Assembly: GCA_033807775.1 (NCBI GenBank)
Contig: CM066314.1
Location: 93,660,929 to 93,724,928, forward strand
Length of the DNA stretch: 64,000 nt
Direction: 5' to 3'
Source of the DNA: Saussurea involucrata
Lineage: Eukaryota; Streptophyta; Magnoliopsida; Asterales; Asteraceae
The first letter of the stretch is position 1; each line of letters starts with the position of its first letter. This document shows, piece by piece, positions 45,101 to 55,586 of this stretch. The position numbers and the translations under genes are program-made. A model generated the notes under the pieces. The model did not search any database. It worked only from the letters and a program-made list of their open reading frames with translations, and was not told the DNA's origin.

Positions 45101-46792
45101 TAATGTTCACCTCACCAGGACTTCCATCCAATCCTCGACACCCAACATTAGGCATGTCTATGAATGTTGTTTTAGGAGTACGAAATTCCTGATCTGTGCA
45201 AGTGTCAAAAGGAATTTCAGGCTCAATATGAATAGGACTGTGATATTCAGACTCAATGTGTTGAAAAATAAGTTGGGATTTATCACCTCCCTCCAAATGA
45301 GTTTGGGATGGTTCCCCGGATTTGTGTGAAACAGTAGCATGTTGAAATGCTTCTGAGTGGGTATGGATGGGTTGTTCAAGATCCACCACTAGGTCCATGG
45401 TGTTTGTTTCAATATTGGACACCAAGAGATGTGAACCAATAGCATGTGTGGTTACCTGGTCAAGATTAGCTGGTTCAGAGGCATCTCTTTCTGTTTGAAC
45501 CTCTGTTAACAATCTCTCATCCTCACCACTCTCATTCTGTTTTTCCTCACTGAGTCTAACCAAGCTCTCAGAATTTTCCCCCTCAAGTCTCTCAGAATGT
45601 TCACCCATCTGAACATCCTCCCCCTCTCTAATTCGACTAGACTCCTCACCTCTCTTCTCAGGTTGGTCCTCTTGGGTAGGGATTTGAGGTAATTCAATTC
45701 CCATAGAGGTGCAATAAGCTTTTAAAATCTCACTCTCCCTTGGAATATAGTTCCTAAGTGATTTTGGCAACAGTTTATGATTGGGATAATTTTCAAGTCT
45801 TGTTACTGAGGTCATCTTACCCAAATAAAATGTAGGACCATGCTCTTCATTTGTTCTTCTTGAGATTGTTCTGTTTTCCTGCATGGCATACCAAATAACA
45901 ATTTGCCAGTACCTTATGTAGGGAATGTATGTCAGTGGAGCATCCTTTGTCTTCTTCTGAATTGCTTTCTGATTCTTCTCAAATGTATTCTTCATATCTT
46001 CCCAAAGTATTAAAGTATAGTCATAATGCCTATTCTTCACTAAACCTTGAAATATCTGAAGAATTTGTTTAGAACCTTGATCAGCAGAACTATTTTTCCC
46101 TGACAAACATTTATTTACCACATGAAAGAAGCAAGCCCAAATAGGTGGTAATTTGTTTCTTCTGAACAAACTGAGAGTCCTCAATCCTTCATTGTATCCC
46201 AACTTCATAAACTCTGCTATTAATTCCTCTGTTAGGGGTAAATCCTCAAAATCTGTTCTTCTTTGTACATCATCTTTCTCTGGTAGATTCAGCATTTCTC
46301 TTAGTGCAGAGATAGATAAGACAAATGTCACTCCTCCAATTTCAGACACAAACTTATTATCTTCTAACCTAAGATATTTCCACCATTGTTGTATGTACTG
46401 AACAGGCACATTTTTACTTCTTGTAAACCATTTTCTGTACGGATGATGTTTGAATAACTCCATGATAATTCTGTGTTCAGGCTTAAAACGACTTTCCTCA
46501 AACAATATAACACCGTTATTTTCAACCATTCACTCTCAGGAACAACTCTTTCCACTAGAATAGATCTATCTGACATAATAGAACCTGCAGCACTCTGTTC
46601 ATGTTCAATATTAACGTTTACCTCATCCGCATTTCCTTCAGATTCATCCATTTGTTCATCTTCTTCATTATTTCTTATTGCCCCTTCCTCTGCAACTCTA
46701 TTTTGTACTTCATCATTTTCCGAATCGGATGAATCCATTATTGATTTTGTAGAATGTAGAGAAATTGGACCACTTCTTCGTATTTCAGACAT
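42126..46792 (-). CDS. Third ORF (ORF3) of element B, function unknown, one frameshift
   Basis: The start is best placed at ATG 46792; the 46364-46792 frame holds the acidic N-terminus up to VVPESEWLK, then a 1-nt indel in an A run near 46525 moves to the frame that stays open to 42126 (1467 codons from 46529). Order: conserved N-terminal domain (VQYIQQWWKYLRL, LPPIWACFFHVVNKC, SKQILQIFQG), acidic linker, coiled coil (~residues 505-590 of the 46529 frame), KGEK encoded by an AAAGGGGGAGAAA tract, then two related C-terminal domains (~905-1145 and ~1210-1455). No signal peptide or membrane helix is seen. The indel may be real or an assembly error. Confidence 0.8.
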
Positions 46793-46892
46793 GATTTAAG
46801 AAGAAAACAGATTCAAAGAACTCTGGATTTGATTCGTGTCTCACGTTTCGCTCTGGAATTTGAAAGAAATTTGAAATAGGGATTTTAAGACC

Positions 46893-46900
46893 TATTTAAA
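46893..46900 (-). promoter_or_regulatory. TATA-like box upstream of ORF3 of B
   Basis: TTTAAATA on the minus strand, ~100 bp upstream of ATG 46792. Placement parallels TATAAAA in A (90 bp upstream). Confidence 0.4.
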
Positions 46901-47395
46901 ATCCGCGAAGTTGAAAGGTTTAACGGAAAAGCGAAATCAATGTTATAACGGAGTCAACACATGTGAAATACCACAAAGGATTTAAATGAAATACGTGGCA
47001 TTGTCAAACAAATATGAAGCTGACACGTGTTAGTGGATAGAATTTTGACTCAAGTCAAAGATCTGAATAACACGCACAGATGTTCTGATTCCATGACTCA
47101 GAAGAATTTTGCCTTGTAACCAAAATGTCTTTTAAAATCAACTTCTGACCAATATAAAACATTTTGATTATTCAGAAGAGGTTTGAACAGATAAGAAATG
47201 AAAACAAATCTTTTAAGCATCACAAAATGATTTCCAAAAGAATTTTGATGCTCCCCCTTGACTTGAGCATGCATTTGAGTATTAATGATACATAAAGATG
47301 AGATAAAAAGATAATCGAAGAAGCATAATCCATACAGTTGAAGTTATTTGTATTTCTCAAAAATAAATTTTTGAAAGTTAGATTGCTGAAGTATT

Positions 47396-47573
47396 GACTC
47401 AGAATTTCTGACCTTAAGATTCAGAGGTTCTGATCTCAAGACTCAGAAGTTCTGAACTCAAGATTCAGAAGTTCCGAACTCAAGACTCAGAAGTTCTGAA
47501 CTCAAGACTCAGAAGTTCTGAACTCAAGACTCAGAAGTTCTGAACTCAAGACTCAGAAGTTCTGAATACACTA
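47396..47573. repeat. Tandem array of ~22-bp units (CAGAAGTTCTGAACTCAAG)
   Basis: About eight units, the central ones identical. The unit core TCAGAAGTTCTGA is a 13-nt odd palindrome that also occurs, in either strand form, in the LTR and coding regions of B. Confidence 0.93.
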
Positions 47574-47626
47574 CTCAGACAAGTTTACTTAGAAAAATTT
47601 AGCATTTTTAAGAAAAAAAAATATTT

Positions 47627-50600
47627 TCAACTAGGCAGATTAAGCATTCCTATTTTACATATGAGAAAAGAAAACCTTTTGTGATCAAGAGGCTTTGTGA
47701 ACAAGTCAGCCAATTGATACTTTGTATGCACAAAGTGCATCTCTATAGTTCCTTTTTCCACATAGTCCTTTATAAAATGATACCTCACATCTATATGCTT
47801 AGTCTTCGAATGTTGAACAGGGTTCTGAGTAATAGCAATTGCACTTTCTGAGTCACAATAGATGGGAATCTTATTAAGCTGATATCCATAGTCCATGAGT
47901 TGTGTTCTCATCCACAATGTTTGAGAGCATGAAGCAGCAGCAGCAACATACTCTGCTTCAGCAGTTGAAGTGGATACACAGTTCTGTTTCTTTGATGCCC
48001 AACTCACTATTTTATCTCCCAAAAAGTGACAAGCACCAGATGTACTCTTTCTGTCCAACCTACTTCCTGCATGATCAGCATCAGTGAAAGCAGTCAATTT
48101 GAAGTCAGTTTCTTTTGGATACCATAAACCTAGATCAGGTGTTCCTTTGAGATATCTTAAAATCCTTTTGACAGCCAACATATGTGATTCTTTCGGGTTA
48201 GATTGAAATCTAGCACAGAAACAGGTAGAAAACATGATATCTGGTCTACTTGCAGTCAAATAAAGTAATGATCCAATCATGCCTCTATAAAGTTTGATAT
48301 CTGCTGAAACACCTTTGAGATCAGCATCTAACTTTATGTTAGTTGCCATAGGTGTTCTCATAGAAGCACAATCAGACATTTTGAACTTTTTCAGAATATC
48401 TCTGACAAATTTTCCTTGATTTATGAAAATACCTTTTGGTAGTTTTTTGACTTGAAGACCAAGGAAAAAATTCAGTTCACCCATCATGCTCATTTCAAAT
48501 TCAGATGACATGATTTTTGAAAAATTATCACATAATTCTGGACTGGTAGAACCAAATATTATGTCATCAACATAAATCTGAATCAGAATCAAATCATTAC
48601 CCTGTTTCTTTAAAAACAAAGTTGTGTCAATCTTACCTTTCTTGAATCCTGAACCTAACAGGTGTTTAGTAAGAGTGTCATACCAGGCTCGTGGTGCTTG
48701 TTTTAGACCATATAAAGCTTTGTCTAAAATATAAACATGATCAGGGAATTCTGGATCAACAAAACCTTCAGGTTGATGGACATACACCTCTTCATTAAGT
48801 TTGCCATTTAGAAAGGCTGATTTGACATCCATTTGATACACCTTGAAGTTTTTATGTGCAGCATAGGCTAAAAATATTCTGATTGCCTCTATTCTTGCCA
48901 CTGGTGCAAATGTCTCATCATAATCAATTCCCTCTTGTTGACAGTATCCCTTAGCAACCAATCTTGCCTTGTTTCTGATGACAACACCTGATTCATCCTT
49001 TTTGTTTCTGAACACCCATTTAGTTCCAATTATAGATTTACCTTCAGGCTTTGGAATGAGTCTCCAAACTTTATTTCTTTCAAATTGAAGCAATTCCTCT
49101 TGCATTGCTGAAATCCAGTCTGGATCCTCTAGGGCTTCATTAGCTTTCTTTGGTTCAATTACACTTAAGAAACCAGCAAACATTGCTTCATTTGCTGTAG
49201 CTGATCTTGTCTTTACTCCTGCTGATGGATCACCTATTACTTGATGAATAGGGTGATTTTTAGTCCATTTATTAGCACTAGGGAGTACATCAATCTCTGA
49301 ATAATTGTTGTTTGCATCATTCTCATCAATGATTGCTCGTAATTCTGAACTGTCACCTTGTTCTGACGTATGAGTAGGAGTTGCATCCAAGTTTGAGTTC
49401 TGATTAATGAAGTCAGAGTTCTGATTGACTTGTTCAGAGTTCTGAGTACAAGAATCAGAATTCTGATTACAAGGTTCAGAGTTTTCACCACTTGTATTTA
49501 TTAGATTTGGGCACTCCTCTGATGGACCTTTGTCAGAAATTACAGTTGATTGAACTATTTCTGGAGTCTTATTTTTCATCTCTTTGACCATCTTTGGATT
49601 TTCATATTCTGCATAAGAATCAGAAATTAGTTCACTAAAAGCATCCTTAAACAGTAAATTGAGTTCTGAACAAATAGGATTAGAATTTGTATCAGAAGTC
49701 ATTTTTGTCTTGTTCAGCATGAGTTCTGAACTGTCTTGTTCAGAAGTCCGCATTCTGGCTTCATCAAAAGTTACATTTATGCTCTCCATCATCCTCTTGG
49801 TTCTTCTATTGTAGATTCTGAATGCTTTGGAAGTTAAAGAATAACCCACAAAGTATCCTTCATCTGCCTTTTTATCGAATTTGGCAAGATTTTCTCTGTC
49901 TCTGAGAACATAGCATCTGCAACCAAAAATATGAAAGAATTTGATTAATGGTTTTCTTTTATTTATCAGTTCATAAGCAGTCTTATTTAATCTCTTATTG
50001 ATTAAAGTTCTATTTTGTGTAAAACAAGCAGTTGCAATTGCTTCAGCCCATAGGAAAGTAGGAAGATTTGCATAAGCCAACATTGTTCTCGCAGCCTCAA
50101 CTAGAGTTCTATTCTTCCTTTCAACAACACCATTTTGTTGAGGAGTTCTGACAGCAGAAAAATTGTGAGAAATCCCAGAACTTTCTAAAAAATTCTGAAG
50201 AGTCTCATTTCTGAACTCCGTTCCATTATCACTTCTGATTTTCTGAACTTGAAGTTGTAAGAGAACTTGAATCCTTTTGATAAAATTTATCAATGTAGTA
50301 GCAGCTTCTGACTTAGCTCTTAGGAACTCAACCCACGTGTATCTGGATAATTCATCAACAATCACAAGCATATATTTCTTTCCTCCCATCGATTGAACTG
50401 AAATTGGACCACAAAGATCAGTATGAATCATTTCTAATGGTGCTTTGCAAGATGAGTCCATTTTTAATTTGTGAGAACTCTTTTTCATCTTGCCCATTTC
50501 ACAAGCTGAGCATAATGATTCTTTTTCAAATTTAAGCTTTGGTAAGCCTTTAACCAAATGTTTTGCAACAAGATTATTAAGATCTTTGAAATTCAGATGA

Positions 50601-51028
50601 GAACATCTTCTGTGCCAAAGCCAGCATTCATTTGCAGTTGATTTTGATAAAAGACAAACTGTATTTAATGTTTTCAATTTTGAAAAATTAACTACAAATA
50701 AGTCCATATGTCTTTTGGCCCAGAAGACTTTGACATCATTTTCAGTTAGAATCATGCAACCTGTTATTTGAAACTTAATTTGACAAAGACTGTCTAAAAA
50801 CTGACTTATGCTGAAAAGATTGTGTTGTAATCCTTCAACATAGAAAACCTTTTGGATAGTTAGATCCCCTTTAGTTAAATCCCCATAACCTTTGACTTGA
50901 CCTTTGCTATTGTTTCCAAAGTTTACTGCTCCTCCAGCCTTTTCTGTGAAGTTTGATAGAAAAGACTTCTGACCTGTCATGTGTCTTGAAGCTCCTGAAT
51001 CTAAAAACCACACATGACAGCCCTGCAA
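47627..51028 (-). CDS. pol of element B (PR-IN-RT-RNase H)
   Basis: 1133 codons, no ATG at the start; the frame opens at 51037 just after a TAA and overlaps the gag stop by a few bases. Protease VWFLDSGASRHMTG at ~residue 8, zinc-binding integrase region (WHRRCSHLNF ... CSACEMGK), integrase core with Asp in HTDLCGP, Asp in RSDNGTEF and Glu in GVVERKNRT, RT with YVDD near 48562-48573, RNase H with TDADHAGS and CDSESAI. All expected catalytic residues are present. Relative to gag it lies in the -1 frame; expression probably needs frameshifting or splicing. It ends at TAG 47627. Confidence 0.95.
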   Translation of the reverse strand: MQGCHVWFLDSGASRHMTGQKSFLSNFTEKAGGAVNFGNNSKGQVKGYGDLTKGDLTIQKVFYVEGLQHNLFSISQFLDSLCQIKFQITGCMILTENDVKVFWAKRHMDLFVVNFSKLKTLNTVCLLSKSTANECWLWHRRCSHLNFKDLNNLVAKHLVKGLPKLKFEKESLCSACEMGKMKKSSHKLKMDSSCKAPLEMIHTDLCGPISVQSMGGKKYMLVIVDELSRYTWVEFLRAKSEAATTLINFIKRIQVLLQLQVQKIRSDNGTEFRNETLQNFLESSGISHNFSAVRTPQQNGVVERKNRTLVEAARTMLAYANLPTFLWAEAIATACFTQNRTLINKRLNKTAYELINKRKPLIKFFHIFGCRCYVLRDRENLAKFDKKADEGYFVGYSLTSKAFRIYNRRTKRMMESINVTFDEARMRTSEQDSSELMLNKTKMTSDTNSNPICSELNLLFKDAFSELISDSYAEYENPKMVKEMKNKTPEIVQSTVISDKGPSEECPNLINTSGENSEPCNQNSDSCTQNSEQVNQNSDFINQNSNLDATPTHTSEQGDSSELRAIIDENDANNNYSEIDVLPSANKWTKNHPIHQVIGDPSAGVKTRSATANEAMFAGFLSVIEPKKANEALEDPDWISAMQEELLQFERNKVWRLIPKPEGKSIIGTKWVFRNKKDESGVVIRNKARLVAKGYCQQEGIDYDETFAPVARIEAIRIFLAYAAHKNFKVYQMDVKSAFLNGKLNEEVYVHQPEGFVDPEFPDHVYILDKALYGLKQAPRAWYDTLTKHLLGSGFKKGKIDTTLFLKKQGNDLILIQIYVDDIIFGSTSPELCDNFSKIMSSEFEMSMMGELNFFLGLQVKKLPKGIFINQGKFVRDILKKFKMSDCASMRTPMATNIKLDADLKGVSADIKLYRGMIGSLLYLTASRPDIMFSTCFCARFQSNPKESHMLAVKRILRYLKGTPDLGLWYPKETDFKLTAFTDADHAGSRLDRKSTSGACHFLGDKIVSWASKKQNCVSTSTAEAEYVAAAASCSQTLWMRTQLMDYGYQLNKIPIYCDSESAIAITQNPVQHSKTKHIDVRYHFIKDYVEKGTIEMHFVHTKYQLADLFTKPLDHKRFSFLICKIGMLNLPS

Positions 51029-51033
51029 AAGAA

Positions 51034-54000
51034 TCAGTTAGGTTTAGGTACCCATTTTGGAATGGGTCCATCTTTGTTAGCTTTGTCATTGGATTTAACA
51101 TTAGTACCTTTTACTCTCCACTCAAAATCTTTCTTCAAACACCACTTTCCTTGAACTTTTATGAAGTCAGAACATTTTCTGCTTACAAGTTTGTTCAAAT
51201 TCTTTTTGAGAGTTGTAACTTTTGGTTTTGCTATGTTTTCAACTTTCTTTTCTTTTATCTTTTCTTTCTTCTGAGTCTGAGGAACAGAAATTTTCTTCTT
51301 TTCTGTATTTTGAGAAACAGAAACTTTCTGAATATCTTTTCTTATGTATGAAACAGAAGTTATTTTGACTTGACATTTGTGAGAATATTGGAATGAATCA
51401 TTTTTACATCTAACACAAACAAGATTTTTCTTTGCAAGTGACAATAAATCTGAAACATAGATCATTTCATTTTTATTTATACTGTTCAGAGTACAATTGC
51501 CCTTATTACAAGAATTTCTAGCGTTTAGTTCAGAAGTAGATTTCATTCTAAGCTTCTCAAGTTCCCTTTTCAGATCATTCAACTTTGCAAGATCATCTTT
51601 CCTTTTGCTTTCTTCTTTTTCTGAAAAATTCAAGTTCTTTTTGTTAGAAGAATTAGATGATTCACCTTTTTCATATGTACTTGATTCATTAAAGAATTTA
51701 TCATTTTCTCTTGAAGCATTAATTTTAAAAAGATCATACTCAGTCTTCAGTTTTTCAAGCTCTGTTATTTTCTGAATAAAAATATTCTTTTCTTTCAAAG
51801 CTTCTTTAAGTTTAATATCCACCTCACAGAAATCATTTTCAAGTTCATCATAAGCTTTCCTTAAATCCTCAAGTTCTTGACTCACAAGATTAAATCTCTT
51901 TTCAAGTTGCAAAAATTCATCTGATTTTGTTTCAGAAAATCCAGTTGAATCAGACTTCTGACTACCTGAGTCAGAGTTCTGATTTACAGACTCAGATGTC
52001 TGATCTTTAGACTCAGAATTTTGACTACAAAGTTCAGAATCCTGACTAGAAGTTTCAGACTTCTGATTGACTGTTTCAGAATTTTTACTTGTATCAAATA
52101 TGCTCTCAATGTCATGATATGAAAAACTTGGTTGTTTATTTTTGTAGCTGACATTTAAGGAATCATACTTGAATTTAGTATCATTGTATCTTGGCTTTTC
52201 ATCTGTTGGTTTAGAAACTTCTTTCTTAACCTTTTCTTCTGAACCAACTGACTTTTCTGTTTTAGACTCAGAAATTGTCTCATCTGACTTTTTAGAGTTT
52301 GGTCTTTGCAAATTGTCAGAACTTGTTATAGAACTAGCAGGTCTTATGAAAACTTCAACAATTTCTGGGATTTTTGGCTTAGAAGCTTGAAGTATTGGAG
52401 CTCTTTTTAAAATGACATTTTCTTCCAATCCCAATCCCTTCTTTGGATTGTAAAATCTTGTATCTTTAACATTGCTTAATAAAAGATTTAATGTTTGCTG
52501 AGTCTGACCTCTTTTCAAATTCAAATCTTCCAATTCTTTGATTTTGGTGTATAAATTCTTTCTTTCTTCAAATAACATATCAAATTTTATTTGTAAATCA
52601 CCTTTTTCATCCTTTATTTTTGAAAACTCAACTTTTAGTTCAGAAAGCCTTTTCATCAATTCAGAATTTTCATCTTTAACTTTCTGTTTCTCAGCCTCAG
52701 ATTCTTCATATTGTTCGTTTATTACTTCTTTTTCAATTCTGAATTTGTTAACCAAAGTTCTTTCTCCTTTTATCTGTTTTCTTAGATTAGCAAATTCAGT
52801 TTTCATTTCACCAATCTGTGTCATTAACTCTAATTCAAGTGAAGAATGTACCTCAGCAGATGACTCAGAATCAGCATCTTCAAAATCAGAATCATCCTCA
52901 TTCCTCATTTTTGCCATATAGCTTCGCATCTGTGGAAAGTTGATATGATCATCTTCATCAGAAGTGTAGTACAGCCAATTCTCCTGTTCAGCCAATAGCG
53001 CACTCTCGTCATCTCTCTTCTTTGCAAGCTGAGCCTTCTTCGTGTAGTATTCATAATCTTTCACAACTTTAACTCTGCAATCCTTGGCATAATGGCCAGA
53101 TTTTCCACACTTGAAACACAGATTCTTTTCTTTTCTCTCTTCCTTCTCTTCCTTGTTTTCTTCACTTCTCTCTATTCTCTTTTCAATCTTATTTTCTTCT
53201 CTGTCATCTTTCTTCTTATAATCTGAACTTCCAGCTCTCTTATAATTTCCTTGAAATCTGCCCTTCCCATACCTTTTGTTGAAAGTATTTGTCAGCAAAG
53301 CTAGCTTTTCAGCCATTATCTTGATATCTTCATCATCTTCTGATCCTTCTTCTTTGTCAGATTCCTCCAGACTCGGTATTTCTGATAGATATGCAGTCTT
53401 TTTGGGTGCTTTGATTGCTTTGGACTTTGATAAGAACGCTAATTGATCAGCAACATTTTTCTTTTCTTCCACAACTAACTTGACAGAGTCTTCATGTTGA
53501 TTAAGAACACAGAACAAATCATTTAAGTCTTCTTCACACATATCCTTGTTCATTTGCAGACTTATGGCAAATGATGACCATTCTGAATTTAGACTGTTCA
53601 GAAATTTGTAATTTATTTCTGATTTTGTTTTCTTCAGTCCATTTCTTCTCAAGTCATTTAGAATAGTGCAAAATTTACTGTATGTCTGTGTCAAACTTTC
53701 TGACTCTTTTGCTTTGAACCTTTCATAAGCATTTATGCTTTGATTTAACTTTGCCTGAATAGATCTCACAGTTCCTAACATTTGCCTTTCCAATTCGTCC
53801 CACATTTCTTTAGCTGATGATCCACTGTCAATCCTGTTAAGAACCTCATTCGGGACAGCCAAAGTCATCAAAGTAATTGCTCTTTTGTCAATAGCATGCC
53901 TATTTTTCTGTTCAGCAGTGTATTGGGAATAATTCTTCTTTACTCTGGTCGCTGGAATTTCTGGAGTTGTCTCTGTAGCAGGGGTTGCGGCGACATCGAT

Positions 54001-54159
54001 ATATACTTCGATTGGACCTTCTCGAATAGAAATCATAAGATTTTCATCGATGTTGTCAAGGAATTGGATCATACGAGTTTTCCATTGCTGATACTCTTCT
54101 GGTATAAGAACAGGCGGTTTGGTTTCGGATCCCATGGCTAGATATTCTTTAGAAGACAT
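51034..54159 (-). CDS. gag of element B
   Basis: ATG at 54159 (MSSKEYLAMGSE); an in-frame upstream TTG at 54177 is less likely. Copia Gag domain in the first ~250 residues, Lys/Glu-rich stretch, single CCHC knuckle CFKCGKSGHYAKDC at 53077-53118 (A has two), and a long charged coiled-coil tail of ~670 residues with a repeated Ser/Asn/Gln segment (SETVNQKSETSSQDSE-like, 51990-52090). A Cys/His cluster CVRCKNDSFQYSHKC (~51380-51425) and the ending KWVPKPN follow. The tail is far longer than in typical Copia Gag, as in other Sireviruses. Uninterrupted. Confidence 0.94.
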   Translation of the reverse strand: MSSKEYLAMGSETKPPVLIPEEYQQWKTRMIQFLDNIDENLMISIREGPIEVYIDVAATPATETTPEIPATRVKKNYSQYTAEQKNRHAIDKRAITLMTLAVPNEVLNRIDSGSSAKEMWDELERQMLGTVRSIQAKLNQSINAYERFKAKESESLTQTYSKFCTILNDLRRNGLKKTKSEINYKFLNSLNSEWSSFAISLQMNKDMCEEDLNDLFCVLNQHEDSVKLVVEEKKNVADQLAFLSKSKAIKAPKKTAYLSEIPSLEESDKEEGSEDDEDIKIMAEKLALLTNTFNKRYGKGRFQGNYKRAGSSDYKKKDDREENKIEKRIERSEENKEEKEERKEKNLCFKCGKSGHYAKDCRVKVVKDYEYYTKKAQLAKKRDDESALLAEQENWLYYTSDEDDHINFPQMRSYMAKMRNEDDSDFEDADSESSAEVHSSLELELMTQIGEMKTEFANLRKQIKGERTLVNKFRIEKEVINEQYEESEAEKQKVKDENSELMKRLSELKVEFSKIKDEKGDLQIKFDMLFEERKNLYTKIKELEDLNLKRGQTQQTLNLLLSNVKDTRFYNPKKGLGLEENVILKRAPILQASKPKIPEIVEVFIRPASSITSSDNLQRPNSKKSDETISESKTEKSVGSEEKVKKEVSKPTDEKPRYNDTKFKYDSLNVSYKNKQPSFSYHDIESIFDTSKNSETVNQKSETSSQDSELCSQNSESKDQTSESVNQNSDSGSQKSDSTGFSETKSDEFLQLEKRFNLVSQELEDLRKAYDELENDFCEVDIKLKEALKEKNIFIQKITELEKLKTEYDLFKINASRENDKFFNESSTYEKGESSNSSNKKNLNFSEKEESKRKDDLAKLNDLKRELEKLRMKSTSELNARNSCNKGNCTLNSINKNEMIYVSDLLSLAKKNLVCVRCKNDSFQYSHKCQVKITSVSYIRKDIQKVSVSQNTEKKKISVPQTQKKEKIKEKKVENIAKPKVTTLKKNLNKLVSRKCSDFIKVQGKWCLKKDFEWRVKGTNVKSNDKANKDGPIPKWVPKPN

Positions 54160-54353
54160 GATTGTAAGAAAATTCAACAGAAAGACAAATTCGATTTTCT
54201 TGATCGAAAAGTAGCAGGTAATTCAAGAATTGCTAAGAATTCAAGAACTAGCCCTAGCAGCGGAATCGAATTTTGAATGAATCAAGAAATCTTCAAGAAA
54301 TTGATCAATCGATCTTCGCAATCACAATCTTGAACGAATTTGTTTGTTGATTG

Positions 54354-54367
54354 GCTCTGATACCAAT
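54354..54367 (-). other. Primer binding site of B
   Basis: Minus strand ATTGGTATCAGAGC next to the 5' LTR; tRNA-Met type. Confidence 0.92.
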
Positions 54368-54855
54368 TGAAAGTGCAGGATCTATTCTTACAATCAATAT
54401 AGAAAGAAGTAATTGAGAAATTGTATGATCAAGCCCAATTGTATTCAATGATGCACAGAATTACAGATCTAAGAGAGAGATCACCTCAAAGATTACAAGG
54501 AATGAATACAAGTAATATGGGAAAATCAATCAGTTAGCAACGTAGTGCTAACCACTCTATTTATACTGCAACAAACATCTTAAAGCTACAGTACAAATAA
54601 GAAAGACTAATAAGAACATAACACGTGTCCTAATTAGTTTACACATTACTAAATAACGAAACTCGTCATAAGTTTTGAACAGGTAGTTCAGAACTTCTGA
54701 ACATTCTTCTGATCACGCTTCTCAGAACTTCTGACTTCTCTTTCTCAGATCTCTGACTCTTCTTCTCAGAACTTCTGACTCTCTTTCTCAGAACTTCTGA
54801 ACCTTCTTATCAGATCTTCAACACTTGGTTTATTGACAAAACTTCAGATCTAACA
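54368..54855 (-). repeat. 5' LTR of element B
   Basis: 488 bp, one difference from 41623-42110. Minus-strand TATAAATA near 54558-54565. Confidence 0.97.
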
Positions 54856-54860
54856 GTTAC

Positions 54861-55586
54861 AAAATAAGATGAGAAAAAGATGGAGAAATGACAAGAAAAG
54901 GAAGAAAAAAATGAAGAAGAACACAAGAGGGATGAGTTTTACCCCTTCTAGTGTTGATGTTTACCTTCCAAGCCTTCAAAATCGAATTCCTTGTGTGGAT
55001 GGAGGCTGAATTCGGCCAAGAGAGGGGAAGAGAGAAAATTAGGGTTGTTTGAATGTAGAGAGAGAGAAGAGGGTAGGAAAATGAGAGGGTTTCTTGAGAA
55101 TATGAGAGTTTTAATTGTTGTGGGTTATGGGTCACGTGTTAAGGCCGAATTTTTGGGCCTAATACTGATTTATTTATTTATTTTTTTCTTCTTAAAATGC
55201 TAATTAATATTGTATAATTATACTTCTTATGTAATTTATATAAAAAGGTTGATTTAAAGTAGTTTACATCTCATTTATCTACTTAATTTTTGGTTTATTT
55301 ATTTAAAGTTTTAAAATTTACTTTTGGGTATATATAAACTATATATTTACTCCTATTATTATTAATATAGTTATAATTAAATGTTAACTGTTCCAATCGG
55401 CATTTTATAAGACAGCTTAAGCAGTTCCGTGTGGTAACAGGATTTTCTCAGTGTACTGTTGGAATTCTTAGGAAACTAACCCTTAGCCATCAATATTAAG
55501 TCCTTATGAGTTATTCCTACTTGTTAAGACATGTATTATGCTATTCAGTTGCTAACCTGAGTGGTTTTGGTTTGACGGGTGTCACA
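54861..55586 (-). repeat. 3' LTR of G, part 2
   Basis: Remainder of the G LTR after the B insertion, ending ...GGGTGTCACA. The polypurine tract (minus strand AAGAAGGGGAGAC) follows at 55587-55600. No gene beyond the last Pol codons. Confidence 0.9.

Larger units (their letters stand above)
46793..47626 (-). other. Spacer between pol and ORF3 of B, promoter-like
   Basis: No coding frame. Contains a 22-bp tandem array (47396-47573), a CTCCCCCTTG box near 47252 (polypurine-like on the minus strand), a G-box core CACGTG (47025-47030), ACGTGGCA on the plus strand near 46993 and a TATA-like TTTAAATA on the minus strand at 46893-46900, about 100 bp before the ORF3 ATG. Confidence 0.6.
41623..54855 (-). 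mobile_element. Element B: young, near-intact Sirevirus (Copia)
   Basis: 13.2 kb. Target duplication GTTAC at 41618-41622 and 54856-54860. The 488-bp LTRs differ at one base that I can see (C at 41930, T at 54675). Order on the minus strand: primer site, gag, pol, spacer, ORF3, polypurine tract. Gag and pol frames are fully open with all catalytic motifs; ORF3 has one apparent 1-nt frameshift near 46525. It is the best candidate for recent activity in the window. At the often-used 1.3e-8 substitutions/site/year, one difference suggests roughly 0.1 million years or less. Confidence 0.97.

Noticed and set aside
46364..46792. Separate small gene of 142 codons at the right of ORF3 in B
   Set aside because: Its first ~85 residues are the natural N-terminus of ORF3 and its end is a frameshifted shadow; one gene with an indel is simpler.
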